Positions 29,078-37,786 of a stretch of 64,000 nt of DNA are shown here, in pieces (position 1 is the first letter of the stretch; each line of letters begins with the position of its first letter). The DNA comes from Microbulbifer agarilyticus (GTDB taxonomy: Bacteria > Pseudomonadota > Gammaproteobacteria > Pseudomonadales > Cellvibrionaceae): positions 248,001 to 312,000 of the forward strand of contig NZ_JAIUZM010000003.1 of NCBI RefSeq assembly GCF_020171345.1, given 5' to 3'. The position numbers were made by a program, and so were the translations under genes. Below the pieces are notes generated by a model. It had not been told where the DNA came from and searched no databases. It was given only the letters and a program-made list of their open reading frames with translations.

Positions 29078-30973
29078 ATGCTTCAGTCCATGCGTGACAA
29101 CCTGAAGGGAACCGCTGCCATTATTGTTGCGGCGTTTTTCGGATTTATCATGGTGATTGGTGGAATCGATTTTTTCACCGGCGCCAGCGGTGGCTCTGCC
29201 AATAAAGTGGCAGAGGTAAACGGCGAAAAGATTTCTCAACTTGATCTGCAGCGTGCGATCCAGAATCGCCGCGCAATGATCGAAAACCAGTATGGCGACA
29301 ATGTGCCCACTGACTTGCTGACCGATGAGCAACTGCGTGGCCCGGTGCTGCAGCAGCTCGTCAATAGTGCGGTCATGCGCCAGGCCGCGCTTGATCGTGG
29401 TATGGCCATGAGTGTCGCCGCAGTAGATAAAGAAATCGTGCAGATGCCCGGTTTCCAGGTTAATGGCCAGTTTGATCAGCAAATGTATCGCGATGGCCTG
29501 CGTCGTATGGGTTACAGCCCTACTGTTTTCCGCCAGTTACTGGAGCAGGAAATGGTGATGCAGCAGTTTATCGACAGTGTGTCGCAAACCGCGTTTAGCA
29601 CCCGTGCCGATGCTGAAAATATCGTTGCCGTGTCCATGGAAGAGCGTGACTTTGATTACGTGACCTTGTCTGCGACACCTCTGCTCGAGGGTATTGAGGT
29701 TGCGGATGGTGAGGTACAGGCTTACTACGACGAAAATCAGTCTGCATTCCAGCGTCCTGAGCAGGTTTCTGTGGAGTATATCGAGCTCACTCCTGCGTTG
29801 TTCGCAGCGAACATCGATATTTCTGAGCAGGACGTGCGTGCGCAATACGATCAGGAAGTGAAGAACTTCCAGGCGAGCATTCGTCGCCATGCAGCACATA
29901 TTCTGGTTGAAGGTGATGACGAGGCTGCGCAGGCAAAGGTAGCGGAAGTTCAGTCAAAACTGGATAGCGGTGCCGAATTCGCAGTACTGGCGAAAGAGTA
30001 CTCCGATGACATCCTGTCTAGTGAAGACGGTGGTGATGTCGGTTTCACTTCCGGTGACGTGTTCCCGCAAGCGTTCGAGGAAGCTCTGGCTAAATTGCAG
30101 GTTGGTGAAGTGTCCGGCGCGGTAACAACCGATGCAGGCACCCATTTCATCAAGCTGATTGAAGTTGCCGATGCGGCGCCGCCGGCGTTTGAAGAGCGCA
30201 AGGCTGCCATTGAGGCGCGCATCCGTAACGCGGAAGCGGAGCGGGAGTTTGTCGATGCGGTAAGTCGCCTGGGTGACCTGGCGTACAACGCTGAGACACT
30301 GGCGGCGCCCGCCGAAGAGCTGGGCGTAAGCGTGCAGACTTCTCCTTTGTTCTCCCGCCAGGGTGGCCCGGGTGTTGTCGGCGAGCGTCAGGTAATTACC
30401 GCAGCGTTTTCTCCTGAAGTTCTCGAAGACGGCAATACCTCAGACGTGTTGAACCTCAATGAAAATCACGCGGTGGTATTGCGTGTTGTTGAGCACAAGG
30501 CTGAAGGCGTGAAGCCACTGGAAGAAGTGAAGGCGGAAGTTGTACAGCGCCTGAAGCGCGACAAGGCGAGCGAGCAGCTGGCGAGCAAGGCCAAAGATAT
30601 TGCCTCGCAGGCTGGAGAGAGTGGCGGCCTCGCAGCGGTTGCCGAGTCTGAAAGCCTGACCCTTGAAACCAGTGATAAGACGCGTCGTGGTGGCTTTGGT
30701 GCCCGTGGCGAAGTGGTGAGCAAGGTGTTCACTATGGCTGAGCCGCGTCCGGGTGCTCGCACTCTGGAACAGTTTACCTTGCCGAATGGTGATGTCGTTG
30801 TTGTGCAGCTGCGCGATGTGCGTTCTGGCGACCTTGACCGTCAGAGCAAAGAGCAGCGTGATGCACTGATGCAGCAGCTGTCTTCTATGCTGGGAGGCGC
30901 AGAGCTGGCAGCGGTACAGCAATACCTGCTGAGCAAGGCAGACGTGGAAGTGTTTAGCGGAACCCAGCAGTAA
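29078..30973 (+). CDS. ppiD: Periplasmic folding chaperone PpiD (SurA-N/parvulin)
   Basis: 631 residues from the ATG at 29078 (MLQSMRDNLKGTAAIIVAAFFGFIMV), supported by GGAG at 29068-29071. One N-terminal membrane anchor (about residues 13-35) is followed by a SurA-like chaperone domain and a parvulin PPIase domain (RHAAHILVEGDDEAAQAKV, EYSDDILSSEDGGDVGFTSGDVFPQAFEEAL). A second, less conserved region makes up the C-terminus. PpiD sits in the inner membrane near SecYEG and helps newly exported proteins. A strong terminator follows. Confidence 0.95.
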   Translation: MLQSMRDNLKGTAAIIVAAFFGFIMVIGGIDFFTGASGGSANKVAEVNGEKISQLDLQRAIQNRRAMIENQYGDNVPTDLLTDEQLRGPVLQQLVNSAVMRQAALDRGMAMSVAAVDKEIVQMPGFQVNGQFDQQMYRDGLRRMGYSPTVFRQLLEQEMVMQQFIDSVSQTAFSTRADAENIVAVSMEERDFDYVTLSATPLLEGIEVADGEVQAYYDENQSAFQRPEQVSVEYIELTPALFAANIDISEQDVRAQYDQEVKNFQASIRRHAAHILVEGDDEAAQAKVAEVQSKLDSGAEFAVLAKEYSDDILSSEDGGDVGFTSGDVFPQAFEEALAKLQVGEVSGAVTTDAGTHFIKLIEVADAAPPAFEERKAAIEARIRNAEAEREFVDAVSRLGDLAYNAETLAAPAEELGVSVQTSPLFSRQGGPGVVGERQVITAAFSPEVLEDGNTSDVLNLNENHAVVLRVVEHKAEGVKPLEEVKAEVVQRLKRDKASEQLASKAKDIASQAGESGGLAAVAESESLTLETSDKTRRGGFGARGEVVSKVFTMAEPRPGARTLEQFTLPNGDVVVVQLRDVRSGDLDRQSKEQRDALMQQLSSMLGGAELAAVQQYLLSKADVEVFSGTQQ

Positions 30974-30994
30974 CGGCTGATTGTTTCCGCAAAT

Positions 30995-31026
30995 AAAAAA
31001 ACCGGCGATTTTCGCCGGTTTTTTTA
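30995..31026 (+). terminator. Intrinsic terminator of ppiD
   Basis: ACCGGCGA (31001-31008) and TCGCCGGT (31012-31019) form an 8-bp stem with a TTT loop, extended by the flanking A and T runs. Confidence 0.9.
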
Positions 31027-31040
31027 TGTCTGAAATAAGC

Positions 31041-31074
31041 AAAAAAGCAAAACGGCAACGCAGAGATTGCCGTT
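31041..31074 (-). terminator. Intrinsic terminator of mltD
   Basis: On the minus strand AACGGCAA pairs with TTGCCGTT (arms at 31051-31058 and 31067-31074), followed by a T-rich tract (complement of 31041-31050). It lies just downstream of the mltD stop and next to the opposite ppiD terminator. Confidence 0.82.
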
Positions 31075-31090
31075 GGGCAGTTTGGCCGAA

Positions 31091-32674
31091 TTAGCCGTTA
31101 TTGGCGCTATCAACAAATAGCGTCAGGCGCTGGCCCGGTTGCAGGTAGCTGTTCTGGCTGATTTTGTTCCAGCGCACGATATCGCTGATATCGATACGAA
31201 ACTTCTGCGCGATCCGGTAAAGCGAGTCGCCACTGCGCACTCGGTAAGACACTTTACGGGTAGTGCGGCTGGTGCTCGAGCTGTTATTGCTTCCGTTTGC
31301 GTTGTACGCGACCAGTTTGCGTCCGGGGCGTAAAGTGTCACCTGGCGCCATATTGTTCCAGCTGGCCAACGAGCGTACTTGCACATTCAGGCTGCGGGCG
31401 ATGCCCCAAAGAGTGTCACCCGGGCGCACCGTGTAGCTGGTCTTGCGCCCTTTGCCGGAAGACTGGCGACGCTTCACGCGCTGGTCAATGGAATAGGCGT
31501 ACTGGGCGTTGGGCCCGGAAGCGCTCGGGATCAGCAGGGTCTGGCCCGCACGGATTCTGCTGCCGCGCAGTTTGTTGGCCTGCTGGATCGCGGCGATGGT
31601 GGTTTCGTAGCGGCGAGCAATGACCGATAGCGAATCACCGTTGGCTACCCGGTAGTGCTGCCAGCTGACGCGCTGATCCGCCGGCAGCTTGTCCAGCGCT
31701 GCAACGAACTGTGTGCTCTTTTCATGGGGAACGAGCAGTCGATGATTGCCTTCGGGATCCGTCGCCCAGCGGTTATAGCCTGGGTTCAGCAGGTACAACT
31801 CTTCGATCTCCACACCAGCGAGATCTGCCGCCTGGGCGAGGTCAATCTGGCTGCCTACGTTCACCGCCGCGTAGTAAGGCTCGTTACCGACATCGTGCAG
31901 TGGCACCTTGTAGTGGTTCGGGCGGGAAACGACTTCGGCCAGCGCCAGCAGCTGTGGTACATAGCGGCGGGTTTCTCGGGGCAGTTTCAGATCCCAGAAG
32001 CTGGTCCCCTTGCCGGCGCGCGCATTGCGCTCGCGCGCGCGGCGTACCGTACCTTCACCGGCGTTGTAGGCCGCAAGTACCAACAGCCAGTCATTATCGA
32101 ACTTGGCCGCCAGGTAGTTGAAGTATTCGGAGGCGGCACGGGTGGATTCCACCACATCGCGGCGGCCGTCATACCACCAGTTCTGGTGCAACCCAAAGGA
32201 GCGCCCGGTTGCGGGAATGAACTGCCACATCCCGGAGGCCTGTGCGTGGGAATAGGCGAAAGGATCGTAGGCGCTTTCCACGATAGGGAGCAGGGCAAAT
32301 TCCAGTGGGACATTTTCCTGCTCCAGCTGCTCAGCTACGTGGAAAATGTAGCGGCGGGAGCGCTCGGTTACCCGGGCCATATAGCCCTGATTAGAGGAAA
32401 AATATTTTACATAATCCTGGACGTTTGGACGGTTTGTTTCGCGATCCAGGGTAAAACCCTGGCGCAGCCGGTGCCAAATGTCGTTGCTGGCCAGTGCGGG
32501 TTCAGCGGCGTTGAGTATGTTCTCGCTGATGGTGCTGTCCATACTGGGTATGGAATCCACACCGTCAGTCGGCTCGATCTGTGCGGTCGTTGCCGTGCGA
32601 GGTGCAGAGTCAATCTGGGTGCAGGCCCCTACCGCCGTTGCCAACAGCGCAACAGCAAACTTTTTATAAACCAT
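31091..32674 (-). CDS. mltD: Membrane-bound lytic murein transglycosylase D (lipoprotein with three LysM)
   Basis: 527 residues. The signal peptide ends in a lipobox-like AVGAC at about residue 18, predicting a lipoprotein. The SLT goose-type lysozyme domain contains the catalytic Glu in LLPIVESAYDPFAYS and SGMWQFIPATG, plus AAYNAGEGTV. Three LysM modules follow: YRVANGDSLSVIAR, YTVRPGDTLWGIAR and YRVRSGDSLYRIAQ; E. coli MltD has two. It cleaves peptidoglycan glycans to 1,6-anhydromuropeptides from the outer membrane. It is followed upstream on the same strand by gloB, an order shared with E. coli. Confidence 0.96.
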   Translation of the reverse strand: MVYKKFAVALLATAVGACTQIDSAPRTATTAQIEPTDGVDSIPSMDSTISENILNAAEPALASNDIWHRLRQGFTLDRETNRPNVQDYVKYFSSNQGYMARVTERSRRYIFHVAEQLEQENVPLEFALLPIVESAYDPFAYSHAQASGMWQFIPATGRSFGLHQNWWYDGRRDVVESTRAASEYFNYLAAKFDNDWLLVLAAYNAGEGTVRRARERNARAGKGTSFWDLKLPRETRRYVPQLLALAEVVSRPNHYKVPLHDVGNEPYYAAVNVGSQIDLAQAADLAGVEIEELYLLNPGYNRWATDPEGNHRLLVPHEKSTQFVAALDKLPADQRVSWQHYRVANGDSLSVIARRYETTIAAIQQANKLRGSRIRAGQTLLIPSASGPNAQYAYSIDQRVKRRQSSGKGRKTSYTVRPGDTLWGIARSLNVQVRSLASWNNMAPGDTLRPGRKLVAYNANGSNNSSSTSRTTRKVSYRVRSGDSLYRIAQKFRIDISDIVRWNKISQNSYLQPGQRLTLFVDSANNG

Positions 32675-32872
32675 TCTGGTATCCGAGGTCTGTAATTATC
32701 GCTTTGCTCTGCACCGAACTGGCCGGGAATCTTCGGCGGATTACTGCCAAGGCGTCGTTATTTTTGATGCCGGCAGGCCCTAGAAGAGGCGTCGTTGAAT
32801 AATGCGCATGAGCTTTGTTGTGTAATTGTCTGATTCTAAAGAGGAGGGTGAGTCCTGGTCAATGCGATTTGG

Positions 32873-33631
32873 TCAAAAAACGTCCTTTTGGTGACGTAAA
32901 TTGGCGAAAATTTCGACAGGGTTCGCATTCTCCGGCAGGCCTTTTGCCTGAGCCTGTACACGTATATCTGGCTCGTCGGTACGCAGGAACGGGTTCGTGG
33001 CGCGCTCCAGCGCAATACTCGAAGGGAGGGTCGGCTCTCCGCGTGCGCGTATTGCTTTCGCATCCCGTTGGCGGTCACGCAGCTGTGGATTATTGGCGTC
33101 GACGGCAAGGGCAAATTCGAGGTTCGCCAGTGTGTACTCGTGCGCGCAGTAGACACGGGTATCTCCCGGCAGCGCTGCCAGGCGCGAGAGGGACTGGTAC
33201 ATCTGGTTTGGCGTGCCCTCGAACAGTCGGCCGCAGCCGCCGGCAAACAGGGTGTCACCACAGAACAGGTGTTTCGCTTCGCCGTCCGTCATAAGCAGTG
33301 CGATATGGTCCAGGGTGTGGCCTGGTACCGCGAGCACCTCACAGGGGGCGCCCAGCAGGGTAAAGTGGTCGCCGTCACACAGCGGGTGGGTAACACCTTC
33401 AATGGTTGCCGGACCATACACCGGGCAGTTGAAGGCAGCGGTGAGCGCTGCGACGCCTCCGGTGTGGTCGAAATGGTGGTGGGTCAGCAGTATGCCGTGT
33501 AATTGCTGGCCAGCGAGTGCCGCCATGACAGGGGCCGCATCACCGGGGTCGACCACCCAGTGTTCGTCATTTTGTTGTAAATGCCAGATATAGTTGTCGT
33601 TGAATGCTGGAATGGGGCGGATTGTGATCAT
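32873..33631 (-). CDS. gloB: Hydroxyacylglutathione hydrolase (glyoxalase II)
   Basis: 252 residues of the metallo-beta-lactamase fold with the di-metal motif THHHFDHTGG near residue 52, VPGHTLDHIAL, a FCGDTLFAGGCGRLFEG segment and the C-terminal YCAHEYTLANLEFA. It hydrolyses S-lactoylglutathione, completing methylglyoxal detoxification. The C-terminus is the glyoxalase II-specific helical domain (substrate-binding). The gene is divergent from the methyltransferase at 33791. Confidence 0.96.
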   Translation of the reverse strand: MITIRPIPAFNDNYIWHLQQNDEHWVVDPGDAAPVMAALAGQQLHGILLTHHHFDHTGGVAALTAAFNCPVYGPATIEGVTHPLCDGDHFTLLGAPCEVLAVPGHTLDHIALLMTDGEAKHLFCGDTLFAGGCGRLFEGTPNQMYQSLSRLAALPGDTRVYCAHEYTLANLEFALAVDANNPQLRDRQRDAKAIRARGEPTLPSSIALERATNPFLRTDEPDIRVQAQAKGLPENANPVEIFANLRHQKDVF

Positions 33632-33790
33632 TAGCTGTCCCCGCTAACCTAAGAATTATTGGCGCAACATTAGCACAGCCCGCGCGGTCATTTGTGCGCT
33701 TGGTGAGATAGGGTATTCTGGCGCTGACCGAATATTCATTGCTACCGCGTGTTGACCCGTATGTTGGCCACCAGAATATAGGAGCTGTAG

Positions 33791-34630
33791 ATGACTAGGA
33801 TGCCGGAAAATCCGGAAAAACATTCCCTGTTCTATCGCGGGAAAGCGCCTATTTCTCCGCTGGCAGATTCCTGCCCGGCGTTAAGTGATTGGTTCGACAG
33901 CGGTCTTGGTCGGGAGATTCTTACCCAGCAGCTAGCGCTGGTCCAGCCGGTGGTGGAGGGAATGTTCGGCTACCACCTGATGCAGGCGAGTGTGGCGCGG
34001 CAGGTGGATTTCGCCGCGTGTAGCCGTATCAATCACCGCTTTAAACTGAGTCCCTGCCCGGAGGGCCAGGGGGCGGCGTTGGTGGAATTTGAGCAGTTGC
34101 CGTTGCCCTCAGAGTCCATTGATGTCGCGGTGCTGCATCATCTGCTGGACTTCTCCCCTCAGCCCCATCAGGTGCTGAGAGAAGCCGCGCGGGTACTGAT
34201 TCCGGGCGGTCATATGGTGCTTATCGGCTTCAACCCGTTTTCCCTGTTGGGACTCGCGCGGTTGTTTGGCGGTTCCAGTCCCTACCAGCTGGGTAACCAG
34301 TTGCGCGCGGCGCGGATCGAGGATTGGATGAACCTGCTGGACCTGCAGTCCGGACAGGTAGAGCGCGGATTTTTCCGTATGCCGCTCAATCACGGGGACC
34401 TGCTTTCCAAGACTTCCTGGATGGAGCGGGTGGGTACGCGCTGGCACTTGCCGTGGGGCGGCTTTTACATCATAGTCGCGCGCAAAGAAGTGGCGCGGAT
34501 GCGCACCATCAAGCTCAACTGGCGAGGGGAAAAGAAACCTGCCCTGAGCGCGGTGCCGAGCAGTCCACGGGTGGCTGCCCGGGGGCGCCATCACAAGCAG
34601 GGACGCCACAATAGTCGCCACAATAAGTGA
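33791..34630 (+). CDS. Methyltransferase-domain protein (YafS-like)
   Basis: 279 residues. The core contains LPLPSESIDVAVLHHLLDFSPQPHQVLREAARVLIPGGHMVLIGFNPFSLLG in methyltransferase order (type 11), but the usual glycine-rich motif I is not obvious, so SAM binding is not certain. The C-terminal 40 residues are basic and repetitive (RVAARGRHHKQGRHNSRHNK). Position between gloB and rnhA-dnaQ is the same as yafS in E. coli, supporting orthology. Substrate unknown. Confidence 0.82.
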   Translation: MTRMPENPEKHSLFYRGKAPISPLADSCPALSDWFDSGLGREILTQQLALVQPVVEGMFGYHLMQASVARQVDFAACSRINHRFKLSPCPEGQGAALVEFEQLPLPSESIDVAVLHHLLDFSPQPHQVLREAARVLIPGGHMVLIGFNPFSLLGLARLFGGSSPYQLGNQLRAARIEDWMNLLDLQSGQVERGFFRMPLNHGDLLSKTSWMERVGTRWHLPWGGFYIIVARKEVARMRTIKLNWRGEKKPALSAVPSSPRVAARGRHHKQGRHNSRHNK

Positions 34631-34708
34631 TGCGCCTGGATAGGCTGTACCAGAGTAGAGTTGCACCAGAACGGATTGCAGCTCCAATATTTTCATAACG
34701 AGAACGCA

Positions 34709-35149
34709 TTGAAACAAGTCACCATTTATACCGATGGCGCTTGCCGGGGTAATCCTGGTCCGGGCGGCTGGGGCGTATTGCTGATGAGCGGTGAGGCCGA
34801 AAAAGAGTTGTGCGGCGGTGAGTCGATGACCACCAATAATCGCATGGAACTGATGGCCGCAATTCAGGCTTTACAGGCGCTGAATCAGCACTGCCGCGTC
34901 GACCTGCATACCGATTCACAATATGTGCGTCAGGGCATTACCGGTTGGATTCACAACTGGAAAAAGAATGGCTGGAAAACCGCAAACAAAAAGCCAGTCA
35001 AAAATGCTGACTTGTGGCAGGAACTGGATAGCGCGATTGGCGAACACGACGTGCACTGGCACTGGGTGAAGGGGCACGCAGGTGACCCGGGTAATGAGCG
35101 GGCGGATGCACTGGCGAACCGCGGAATTGACGAATTGGGGGCCTGTTAA
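34709..35149 (+). CDS. rnhA: Ribonuclease HI
   Basis: 146 residues if translation begins at the TTG at 34709 ([22 protein letters not shown]), the normal N-terminus of the family. The frame is open from a TTG at 34661, but that extension is not conserved. The DEDD catalytic residues are in YTDGACRGN (Asp), NNRMELMA (Glu), LHTDSQYV (Asp) and GNERADALA (Asp). It removes RNA from RNA-DNA hybrids. The stop is four bases before the dnaQ ATG, so both are coexpressed; in E. coli they are divergent. Confidence 0.95.
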   Translation: MKQVTIYTDGACRGNPGPGGWGVLLMSGEAEKELCGGESMTTNNRMELMAAIQALQALNQHCRVDLHTDSQYVRQGITGWIHNWKKNGWKTANKKPVKNADLWQELDSAIGEHDVHWHWVKGHAGDPGNERADALANRGIDELGAC

Positions 35150-35152
35150 AGC

Positions 35153-35875
35153 ATGCGGCAAATTGTTCTGGATACCGAAACCACCGGTCTTGATCCCAAG
35201 TCCGGGCATCGCATTATTGAGATTGGTTGTGTAGAGCTGATCAATCGCAAGTTGACCGGCCGTCACTACCATCAGTACATCAATCCCGAGCGCGAAGTCG
35301 ACGACGGTGCGATTGAGGTGCACGGTATCACCAACGAATTCCTCGTTGATAAGCCCATCTTTTCGCAGGTGGTCGACGAGTTCATGACCTTCTGTGATGG
35401 TGCGGAATTGGTCATCCACAACGCACCGTTTGACGTTGGCTTTATCGATTCAGAGTTAAAGCGTCTGGGGAGCCCCCGTTGGCAAAACGTTGCCACCCAT
35501 TGCGGGGTGTTGGATACCCTGGCCCTGGCGCGCGAAAAGCATCCGGGCCAGAAGAATAATCTGGATGCCTTGTGTAAGCGGTACTTCGTCGATAACTCGC
35601 AACGCGACCTCCATGGCGCTTTGCTGGACGCGGAAATCCTTGCCGACGTCTATCTAATTATGACCGGCGGCCAAACGGATCTATTGGCTAGTAGTGATAC
35701 GTCCGGTGAAGCAGATCAGAAGCAAGAGGCAAGTGCTGTGGAGCCAGGTGCTATCCGTCGTCTCAGTGCTGAGCGGGCATCCCTCAATGTGGTGCGTGCA
35801 AATGAACAGGAGCTAGATGCGCACGCTGCGTTTCTGGCGCTGCTGGAAAAATCCGGCGGGAAGCATTTCTGGTAG
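35153..35875 (+). CDS. dnaQ: DNA polymerase III epsilon subunit (3'-5' exonuclease)
   Basis: 240 residues of the DEDDh exonuclease family: Exo I LDTETTG (Asp7, Glu9), Exo II HNAPFDVGF and Exo III HGALLDAEIL. After the nuclease domain comes GGQTDLLAS, matching the beta-clamp-binding motif region of E. coli epsilon (GGQTSMAF), then a flexible linker and a C-terminal segment that binds alpha in homologues. It provides proofreading for the replicative polymerase. It converges on nhaB; a very strong hairpin separates them. Confidence 0.96.
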   Translation: MRQIVLDTETTGLDPKSGHRIIEIGCVELINRKLTGRHYHQYINPEREVDDGAIEVHGITNEFLVDKPIFSQVVDEFMTFCDGAELVIHNAPFDVGFIDSELKRLGSPRWQNVATHCGVLDTLALAREKHPGQKNNLDALCKRYFVDNSQRDLHGALLDAEILADVYLIMTGGQTDLLASSDTSGEADQKQEASAVEPGAIRRLSAERASLNVVRANEQELDAHAAFLALLEKSGGKHFW

Positions 35876-35913
35876 TTGAGCGCGTTGCGTGTAAATCATA
35901 TGCACGTATCAGA

Positions 35914-35954
35914 ATGAAACAAAAAAGGGGCCAAAGGCCCCTTTTTTGTTTCAT
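35914..35954. terminator. Bidirectional terminator, 19-bp perfect stem
   Basis: ATGAAACAAAAAAGGGGCC (35914-35932) is the exact reverse complement of 35936-35954, with a three-base AAA loop. A and T runs on opposite sides let it serve both dnaQ (plus) and nhaB (minus). The perfect arms extend well beyond the GC core. Confidence 0.93.
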
Positions 35955-35972
35955 ATGTGGTTCGGCGAACAA

Positions 35973-37505
35973 TCAGATTGCAAATACCACGCAGGTCAGT
36001 GCGACTACGGTCAGCACGAGGGTGTAGGGCAGGGCCATCACCACCATGCGACCGTAGGAAAGGCGAATCAGTGGCGCGAGTGCTGAGGTCAGCAGGAACA
36101 GGAAGGCTGCCTGGCCATTGGGTGTGGCAACGCTCGGCAGGTTAGTGCCGGTATTAATCGCAATCGCCAGCTTGTCGAAATGCTCGCGGGTAATATCGCC
36201 GGCGAGCAGCGCGTCTTTCACCTCGTTGATGTACACGGTCGCCACGAACACATTGTCACTGATCATGGAGAGCACGCCGTTGGCCAGGAATAGAGTGCCT
36301 GGTTGCTGCTCCGGCTCCAGGCTCAGTACGAAGTGGGTAATGGGCTCGAACAGGTGCTGTTGATGGATCACCGCAACAATCGCAAAGAACACTACCAGCA
36401 GCGCAGTGAAGGGAAGGGCTTCTTCAAACGCGTGGCCGATGCGTGGCTCCTGAATAACGCCGTTAAACGCGGTCAGCAGCACAATGATCATCAGGCCAAT
36501 AATACCCACCTCGGCCACGTGAAAGGCCAGTGAAAGTACCAGGATCACCGCGACGATGCCCTGTACCCAGAGCTCGACCACGTCGCGCTGGGTGCGCTTC
36601 TGTTCCTGTTCGGTAGCGAAATTGGAAAGTACTTCGCGCACTGCGTCAGGCAGCTTGGCGCCGTAACCGAAGACCTTGGCTTTCTCCAGCAGGAAGCAGG
36701 TCGTCAGGCCAGCGGCGAACGCGGGAATGGTGACCGGGGCCATCTGTTGGAAAAACTGTACGAAGTCCCAGCCGGCCTTTTCCGCGATCAGCAGGTTTTG
36801 CGGTTCACCCACCAGGGTGCATACCCCACCGAGCGCGGTGCCAACGGCGCCGTGCATAATGAGGCTGCGCAGAAAGGCGCGGAACTGGTCCAGATCGGAG
36901 CGGTGATATTCAACCACGTGGTCGTCGTGGGAATGGTCGTGGTCCGAGTGTGCCGGACGATTGGAAGCTGTCTTGTGGTAAACCGCGTAGAAGCCCACCG
37001 CAACAGCGATCAGTACGGCGGTGACTGTCAGGGCATCCAGGAATGCGGAGAGTATCGCGGAAACGCCGCAAAACAGCAGTGACAAAGTGGTCTTGGAGCG
37101 AATGCCGACGAGGAGCTTGGTAAATACGTAAAGCAGCAGGCTCTTCATAAAGTAGATGCCGGCAACCATAAACATCAGCAGCAGGATAACCTGCAGGTTT
37201 TCTTTTACTTCGTGGTAGACCGCATCGCTGCTGGTGAGGCCGAGCAGCACCGCCTCGATGGCGAGCAGGCCGCCGGGCTGCAGCGGATAGCACTTGAGCG
37301 CCATAGCGAGGGTGAAGATAAATTCGCCAATCAGGACCCAGCCGGCCACAAACGGGGAGGTGGCGTACAAAAGGATTGGGTTCAGGATCAGGAACAGGGC
37401 GATGGTCAGCTTGTACCAGTCCGGCGCTTCCCCGAGGAAGTTGGCGGTAAATGCACGGGCCATGCCGCCACCCGCCGCGGGCAGAGTATCGTTTAGAGAG
37501 TTCAT
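35973..37505 (-). CDS. nhaB: Na+/H+ antiporter NhaB
   Basis: 510 residues with about twelve hydrophobic helices. The start region [29 protein letters not shown] matches NhaB of E. coli, and [24 protein letters not shown] is the conserved central signature. It exports Na+ in exchange for protons across the inner membrane, important for a marine organism. A His/Asp-rich loop ([11 protein letters not shown], about residue 186) between helices is unusual and may bind metal. The gene stands alone, flanked by the dnaQ terminator and the divergent FimL-like gene. Confidence 0.95.
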   Translation of the reverse strand: MNSLNDTLPAAGGGMARAFTANFLGEAPDWYKLTIALFLILNPILLYATSPFVAGWVLIGEFIFTLAMALKCYPLQPGGLLAIEAVLLGLTSSDAVYHEVKENLQVILLLMFMVAGIYFMKSLLLYVFTKLLVGIRSKTTLSLLFCGVSAILSAFLDALTVTAVLIAVAVGFYAVYHKTASNRPAHSDHDHSHDDHVVEYHRSDLDQFRAFLRSLIMHGAVGTALGGVCTLVGEPQNLLIAEKAGWDFVQFFQQMAPVTIPAFAAGLTTCFLLEKAKVFGYGAKLPDAVREVLSNFATEQEQKRTQRDVVELWVQGIVAVILVLSLAFHVAEVGIIGLMIIVLLTAFNGVIQEPRIGHAFEEALPFTALLVVFFAIVAVIHQQHLFEPITHFVLSLEPEQQPGTLFLANGVLSMISDNVFVATVYINEVKDALLAGDITREHFDKLAIAINTGTNLPSVATPNGQAAFLFLLTSALAPLIRLSYGRMVVMALPYTLVLTVVALTCVVFAI

Positions 37506-37786
37506 TTTTTGCTACTTCCCTGGTCCGCTGTGTGCCCGTTCCCGTGGTCGCCGGGATTTCGGCGGGGGAAAGTACCGATTTCGCCCCCAAAAATCAATTG
37601 GTTTTGCCTGTGGTGACCCGCTTTAGACTATGCGTCCGCAATTTTGTCGATTGATCGATGGAAATGAATTGATTTAATCTGGAAACTTTTACGGTTTTGT
37701 ACAAGCGAGCCAGCTCTCTGAGAAGCAGGGCGATGCCCCGGGAGGGACTGGTGGTGAAAATAATGAAAATTGCAGTGGTGTAGGCA

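Noticed and set aside
31655-32695. 346-codon frame antisense to mltD
   Set aside because: Shadow frame; MltD has a lipobox, catalytic Glu and LysM modules on the opposite strand.
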